Under the pieces are notes generated by a model that saw only the letters and a list, made by a program, of their open reading frames with translations, ran no database searches and was not told the origin of the DNA. A program made the translations under genes and the position numbers. From positions 1 through 62,216 of IMG/VR virus record IMGVR_UViG_3300028558_000030: 62,216 bases of DNA; one strand, written 5' to 3'. The first letter of the stretch is position 1. The number at the start of each line of letters is the position of its first letter. Shown in pieces: positions 58,832-62,216 of the stretch. The stretch is from a virus.

Positions 58832-59473
58832 TCACTCCAATTTTGAGAACCTGAAGAACCTATCGTTTTCCCTGAATAGCGTTCCGTACTTGTCGATCTC
58901 GCCCGAGCGAACACCCTTTGAGAAAGTGTGCTCCCCAATAAAGGTGTGTCGCTCGGACGGGATCAGTACATCTTCATCTATCTCACCCTCTAACAGCAGC
59001 CAGAACCGAGCTGCGAATCTCGCCACGTTATAGGCATCAGCTTCGTCGTTGTTCCAACGAGTGATGCCTGTATCCGCTTTGGCCATCGCAACCATGTCAG
59101 ACTTGAACATTTTCCCTTTGCGTATGGAGGGATCCTCCTTGGCAAGGGACTTCACTGTTAGAGGATCGAAGTACACCACATCTCGTCGATGGGTATAAAT
59201 CGCTTCATTTACATATGTGAACAGGGCGTAGAGTCCTTCAGACCAACCTTCACCAAAAGGGGGTGACTCTACTCCAACGATGCTAACCTCAGGGTAATCA
59301 TCAAGTAAGTTGTTAATGCACGATCGCAAACCCATGTATCGAGCTACGAACACCATATCAGCAGGGCTTGAAAAACGGCCCTTATCTATGACGCGCGCCT
59401 TACCTACTGCCCATGGGTCGTGTACACACCAACCCATATCAGAGAATGATGGATCTAGCCCGAGGGAATACAT
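58832..59473 (-). CDS. RuvC-like Holliday junction resolvase
   Basis: The catalytic acids of RuvC are found: D7 (SLGLDPSFSDMGW), E69 (GVESPPFG) and D143/D146 (NNDEADAYNVA), with the same three-residue spacing of the last pair as in E. coli. RuvC enzymes cut four-way junctions, which must be removed before packaging. The 213-residue product starts at ATG 59473, with AGGTG six bases upstream, in preference to GTG 59482. It is encoded beside recA and after a double hairpin. Confidence 0.83.
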   Translation of the reverse strand: MYSLGLDPSFSDMGWCVHDPWAVGKARVIDKGRFSSPADMVFVARYMGLRSCINNLLDDYPEVSIVGVESPPFGEGWSEGLYALFTYVNEAIYTHRRDVVYFDPLTVKSLAKEDPSIRKGKMFKSDMVAMAKADTGITRWNNDEADAYNVARFAARFWLLLEGEIDEDVLIPSERHTFIGEHTFSKGVRSGEIDKYGTLFRENDRFFRFSKLE

Positions 59474-59492
59474 TAAGCACACCTGTACCGCT

Positions 59493-59520
59493 AGTAGTCA
59501 ACAAGTCGTTGTTGACTACT
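59493..59520 (-). terminator. 12-bp hairpin upstream of the resolvase gene
   Basis: A perfect 12-bp stem (AGTAGTCAACAA with TTGTTGACTACT) closes a four-base loop. It lies just before the resolvase gene and just after a second hairpin. It is AT-rich and has no T tract, so it may be an RNA-processing or attenuation element rather than a terminator. Confidence 0.65.
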
Positions 59521-59524
59521 GGAC

Positions 59525-59565
59525 GAAAAAGTGCCTGAGTAGGGACGCACTAACGCCCCTACTCA
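59525..59565 (-). terminator. Intrinsic terminator after the SSB-like gene
   Basis: A 9-bp stem (TGAGTAGGG with CCCTACTCA) is followed on the minus strand by GGCACTTTTTCG, a T tract. It starts 14 bases after the SSB-like stop codon. This is the most textbook intrinsic terminator in the window. Confidence 0.82.
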
Positions 59566-59578
59566 CAGTTACCACGGG

Positions 59579-60448
59579 TTAGACGTTACCGAGGACTCCG
59601 GAGAAGTCCTCGTCGCTGATATCCACGCTGGAGGAACCCCCACCACCGGCTGCCGGCATACCAAGCTTCTCTCGAAGCTCATCCGTCGTCAGCGTACGGA
59701 ATGGGCTCAACTTAGCGTACAAGGCGAATGCCTTCTCGAGTACCATCTTCTTGAAGTTCTCGTTCTTCAAGTAGATGGCGCTGCCCGCCTGTGTGATGGT
59801 ATTCTTCTGGAAGTTGGTGTCACTGCAGGTGAGGTTCAAGTCGATCTGTGAGATGGAAGAACCATCCCCAACGAGACCCTTATTCATCCTGCGGAAGTTT
59901 CCGTACATCTCGGGAGTAGTGCGCCAGGGGAGAACTCTCCAATGCTTGGAGAGACGCTCCTTGTCGATCTCACCTTCACGGTCAGTTGGGTACCACAGAA
60001 CCACTGTGATCACGTAGTCCTTACGGTCACCAACCTTGGCCCAAACCTTCTCGTCAGCTGGGCTAAGCCCCGTCGGCCATGAGAGGAATCCAAGACCTTC
60101 CTTGTAGACCGCCGAAGCCGGCTTGAACCGAGCTTCCCTCAGGTCCAACAGGTCGACAGGTTCAAGAGCGTCAACCGACTTGTTGAGCTTGGCAGCGATG
60201 CTTGCGCGGACCTTCTTGATGATGGCCTTCTGTTGCTCCTGACTCAGATCCGGCTTGGCCTTGAGCTGGTTACGGAGTTGAATAGTCTCGTAGTTGTTGA
60301 AGTACACAAGAGCAATGCGGTCGGTACGACCCTTCTCACCCTTGTACCACTCAAGCTTGTTGGACTGGACTCGCCCCTTGTCCTCATCCCCAAGGCCAAT
60401 GTCTTCGTTAACGTCGGGTAGCTCGATGTCTAGATCTTCTTCAGCCAT
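59579..60448 (-). CDS. Probable single-stranded DNA-binding protein
   Basis: The 289-residue product, close in size to T4 gp32 (301), has an acidic N-terminal arm, a mixed core (KDYVITVVLWYPTDREGE, SKHWRVLPWRTTPEMYG) and a Gly/Ser linker leading to an acidic tail DISDEDFSGVLGNV. Such a tail is typical of SSB proteins, which recruit partners through it. It has its own terminator and a 180-base leader without another convincing gene, so it may be expressed independently and highly. The zinc site of gp32 is absent. The family is inferred, not seen directly. Confidence 0.55.
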   Translation of the reverse strand: MAEEDLDIELPDVNEDIGLGDEDKGRVQSNKLEWYKGEKGRTDRIALVYFNNYETIQLRNQLKAKPDLSQEQQKAIIKKVRASIAAKLNKSVDALEPVDLLDLREARFKPASAVYKEGLGFLSWPTGLSPADEKVWAKVGDRKDYVITVVLWYPTDREGEIDKERLSKHWRVLPWRTTPEMYGNFRRMNKGLVGDGSSISQIDLNLTCSDTNFQKNTITQAGSAIYLKNENFKKMVLEKAFALYAKLSPFRTLTTDELREKLGMPAAGGGGSSSVDISDEDFSGVLGNV

Positions 60449-60628
60449 GATTGTGTGTTTTCCTTTATTTGCAATGACGTGGCCCCAGTTACAATTTGGT
60501 AGGTAGAGCTGGGTAACCTGGTCTGTGCTTCAATGTAGTACGCCATAGGACTGGATAGTGTCACCACGGACGGATCATGTCAGTGACGTACCAGTGATCT
60601 GTTACACCAACAGTCGGTGCGAGACGAC

Positions 60629-61543
60629 TTACACGTTACTTAAAACGTCTTCAAAGTTGAAGTCTATGTCATCTAACTTTACTTTTGCAGGTGACTCTTC
60701 TGCAGCCTTGGGTTTCTTTGAAGTTGCCTTAGCTGGCGCTGGTTTTTCCTCTAAGAAACTTGCTAGATCATCTTCATCAGAGGTTGAAGTTGGATCACTA
60801 ACCTCTACCACTGAAGGTACCCCGCTCGAAACTTCAGGTGCACTAGCTTGTTTCTCAGCAGGCTTCTCTAGTTCTGCTACAACAACCTCAGAAGATGGCT
60901 CTTCATCTTGAATACCAGCTAGAGCCGCTGCAAGATCACTGTCTTCGTCTTCCGACGTAGTACTAGGGACAAGTGGTATAGTACCCTTCATCAAGTTCTC
61001 TAGTTCATTCTCGTTGATATCAGCAGGGGCTCCAGAGGGTGGGGGGTTGCTACCAACTGGAGACTCATCCCCATAACCGGACCCAGACATGCGGTCAGAG
61101 AATAAAAGGCTCCGCTGTACTTTAATCTCAGTGGAGGTTCGAATCAACTCATCGTGAACCAGCTTGACTGCCTTATCCACGGTCTCCACATCGAGCAGGT
61201 CTCTCTTCTTTGAAGCTATGCTCTGGACCTGCTGACGAAGCATCGTGTTGACGACGGCCTCACGGTCACGGATGTTAGGCTGGCGCTGTACTGTCTCATT
61301 CTCAGCCAGCAAGTGGTCCTTCTCTATCGAGAGGGCAGTCTCTTCACCGGCGATCTGAACCATCAAGTTACGTCGCTTCAGACTCAGATCAACTCGACGC
61401 TGGGACACCTTGTTCAGGTAGTTGCGACACTTTGAAGTTACCGATTGGATGTATCTAGCCCCCAGCACTGTTGGATCCGGCTCCAACTCAACTCGGAACG
61501 TACCAATCTCGCGATATAAATCATCAACGTACTTCTGGTCCAC
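60629..61543 (-). CDS. Possible UvsY-like mediator with long acidic tail
   Basis: Residues about 1-155 are helical and resemble T4 UvsY in layout: ARYIQSVTSKCRNYLNKVS, a basic coiled coil, and SKKRDLLDVETVDKAVKLV near the end of the domain. UvsY loads the recombinase on SSB-coated DNA. The last ~130 residues are disordered and acidic, with repeats of the type DEDSDLAAAL, DEDDLASFL, and end in FNFEDVLSNV, like the end of the SSB-like protein. The start is GTG at 61543, directly after the helicase stop. Location beside SSB, RuvC and RecA supports the idea, but similarity is weak. Confidence 0.5.
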   Translation of the reverse strand: MDQKYVDDLYREIGTFRVELEPDPTVLGARYIQSVTSKCRNYLNKVSQRRVDLSLKRRNLMVQIAGEETALSIEKDHLLAENETVQRQPNIRDREAVVNTMLRQQVQSIASKKRDLLDVETVDKAVKLVHDELIRTSTEIKVQRSLLFSDRMSGSGYGDESPVGSNPPPSGAPADINENELENLMKGTIPLVPSTTSEDEDSDLAAALAGIQDEEPSSEVVVAELEKPAEKQASAPEVSSGVPSVVEVSDPTSTSDEDDLASFLEEKPAPAKATSKKPKAAEESPAKVKLDDIDFNFEDVLSNV

Positions 61544-62216
61544 TCACTCAACTACACCAGAACCAACCGCTTCCAAGATAGCTTTCCCAAATCCAGTGTT
61601 TCTAGCTATAACCTTATCATTGTCGATTGCACGTTGGACAGCCCCGCGGTCACCAAGAACCCAAACCTTCTTCTTTGCACGGGTAACCGCCGTATAGAAC
61701 AAGTTCCGTTGAAGCATACGCCCATGCTCTCGAACCATTGGCAGTATAATAGTGTCGAACTCACTGCCTTGGCACTTATGGACTGTGATTGCGTAAGCCA
61801 GCCGGAGCTTCTGAAGTACATCGCTCTTCTGTATTTCAACGTTGGCGTCAAGACCATCCTCACCCAGACCATGGATCCTGACACGTAAGAAGTCAGAGCG
61901 GATGTCCACAAGTTTGCCCATATCTCCGTTGTAAACCCCAAGTTTGTAGTCATTCTTAATGACCATGAGGCGGTCGCCAACCCTGAAGAGCATCTTCCCG
62001 AAAGACACCTCCATCTTACCCATCTCTGGTGGATTTAGGACTTCGCGTAAACGCTCATTCAGGTTTGTAACCCCAACAATACCATCATACTTCGGGGATA
62101 GTACTTGGAAGTTAGCGTCACGCTCCTTGAGCTTGGCCGCCATCTTCACGATCAGGTCTGGAATTCTTGAGTCATCCAAGGACAGAAACCTAAAGTCCGA
62201 GTTGTCATCCCCAGTC
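61544..62216 (-). CDS. RecD-like (UvrD/SF1B) helicase, C-terminal part
   Basis: The reading frame is open to the right edge, so the N-terminal part with Walker A is missing. The visible ~223 residues contain an SH3-like insert (DRLMVIKNDYKLGVYNGDM), AYAITVHKCQGSEFDTIIL and NLFYTAVTRAKKKVWVLGD, the conserved C-terminal motifs of RecD/Dda-type 5'-3' helicases. Such helicases help replication fork progress and recombination. TTG at 62179 is not needed as a start because upstream codons continue the frame. Confidence 0.85.
   Translation of the reverse strand, partial: TGDDNSDFRFLSLDDSRIPDLIVKMAAKLKERDANFQVLSPKYDGIVGVTNLNERLREVLNPPEMGKMEVSFGKMLFRVGDRLMVIKNDYKLGVYNGDMGKLVDIRSDFLRVRIHGLGEDGLDANVEIQKSDVLQKLRLAYAITVHKCQGSEFDTIILPMVREHGRMLQRNLFYTAVTRAKKKVWVLGDRGAVQRAIDNDKVIARNTGFGKAILEAVGSGVVE

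Noticed and set aside
60430-60546. Minus-strand frame of 38 codons overlapping the SSB-like start
   Set aside because: It has no Shine-Dalgarno and overlaps the start of a clear gene; the 180-base region is more likely a leader or promoter region, though I could not identify promoter boxes.

Overview
This window is a stretch of a large tailed-phage genome with a contractile tail (myovirus type). Every gene I can support lies on the minus strand, so transcription runs from the right edge to the left. Genes are tightly packed: many stop and start codons overlap (ATGA, TAATG, TGATG), Shine-Dalgarno sequences are common, and GTG and TTG starts are frequent. The host is therefore bacterial, but I cannot name host or phage genus. 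The replication genes are bacterial in style (RecA, DnaN-like clamp, DnaX-like loader, DnaG-like primase core). The late genes are phage hallmark proteins plus many I do not recognise. I saw no tRNA, IS element or CRISPR array.

Right part (about 62.2 to 45.9 kb), replication, recombination and regulation. In order of transcription: the C-terminal part of a RecD-like helicase, a possible UvsY-like mediator with an acidic tail, a probable ssDNA-binding protein, a RuvC-like resolvase, RecA, the Walker-A/zinc-hook half of a Rad50/SbcC ATPase, an SbcD-like nuclease, a Cas4/RecB-like nuclease, a small coiled coil, a sliding clamp, the signature/Walker-B half of the Rad50/SbcC ATPase, two unknown genes, a minimal Toprim primase, a metallopeptidase-like protein with a degenerate active site, a DnaX clamp loader, a fusion of NusG to a FEN-type 5'-3' exonuclease, and a sigma region-4-like protein at the border of the late region.

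Middle part (about 45.8 to 26.3 kb), packaging and head. It holds an Ig-like virion protein, a disordered protein, a protein with three Cys-rich repeats, an AT-hook protein (possible small terminase), the large terminase, a type IB topoisomerase, three tandem paralogues, the portal, a zinc-ribbon protein, the prohead protease, a very Gln-rich protein, a probable decoration protein and the major capsid protein. A LAGLIDADG homing endonuclease sits just after the capsid gene.

Left part (about 25.1 to 0 kb), further late genes, neck and tail. It holds an HU-like protein, a GIY-YIG-like protein, a SWIM zinc-finger protein, two FmdB-type zinc ribbons, a tail-fibre-like protein, neck and adaptor candidates, a Dps-like protein, an actin-like ATPase, and a very large tail sheath with inserted repeat modules. 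A partial gene runs off the left edge.

How they may work together: the right part looks like a recombination-driven replication module. The clamp, loader, NusG-FEN fusion and sigma-like protein sit next to each other, which suggests (inference only) that replication and late transcription are physically linked, as in T4 but with different parts. The strongest candidates for something new are the NusG-FEN fusion, the split Rad50, the modular giant sheath, and the Dps-like and actin-like genes inside the tail operon.
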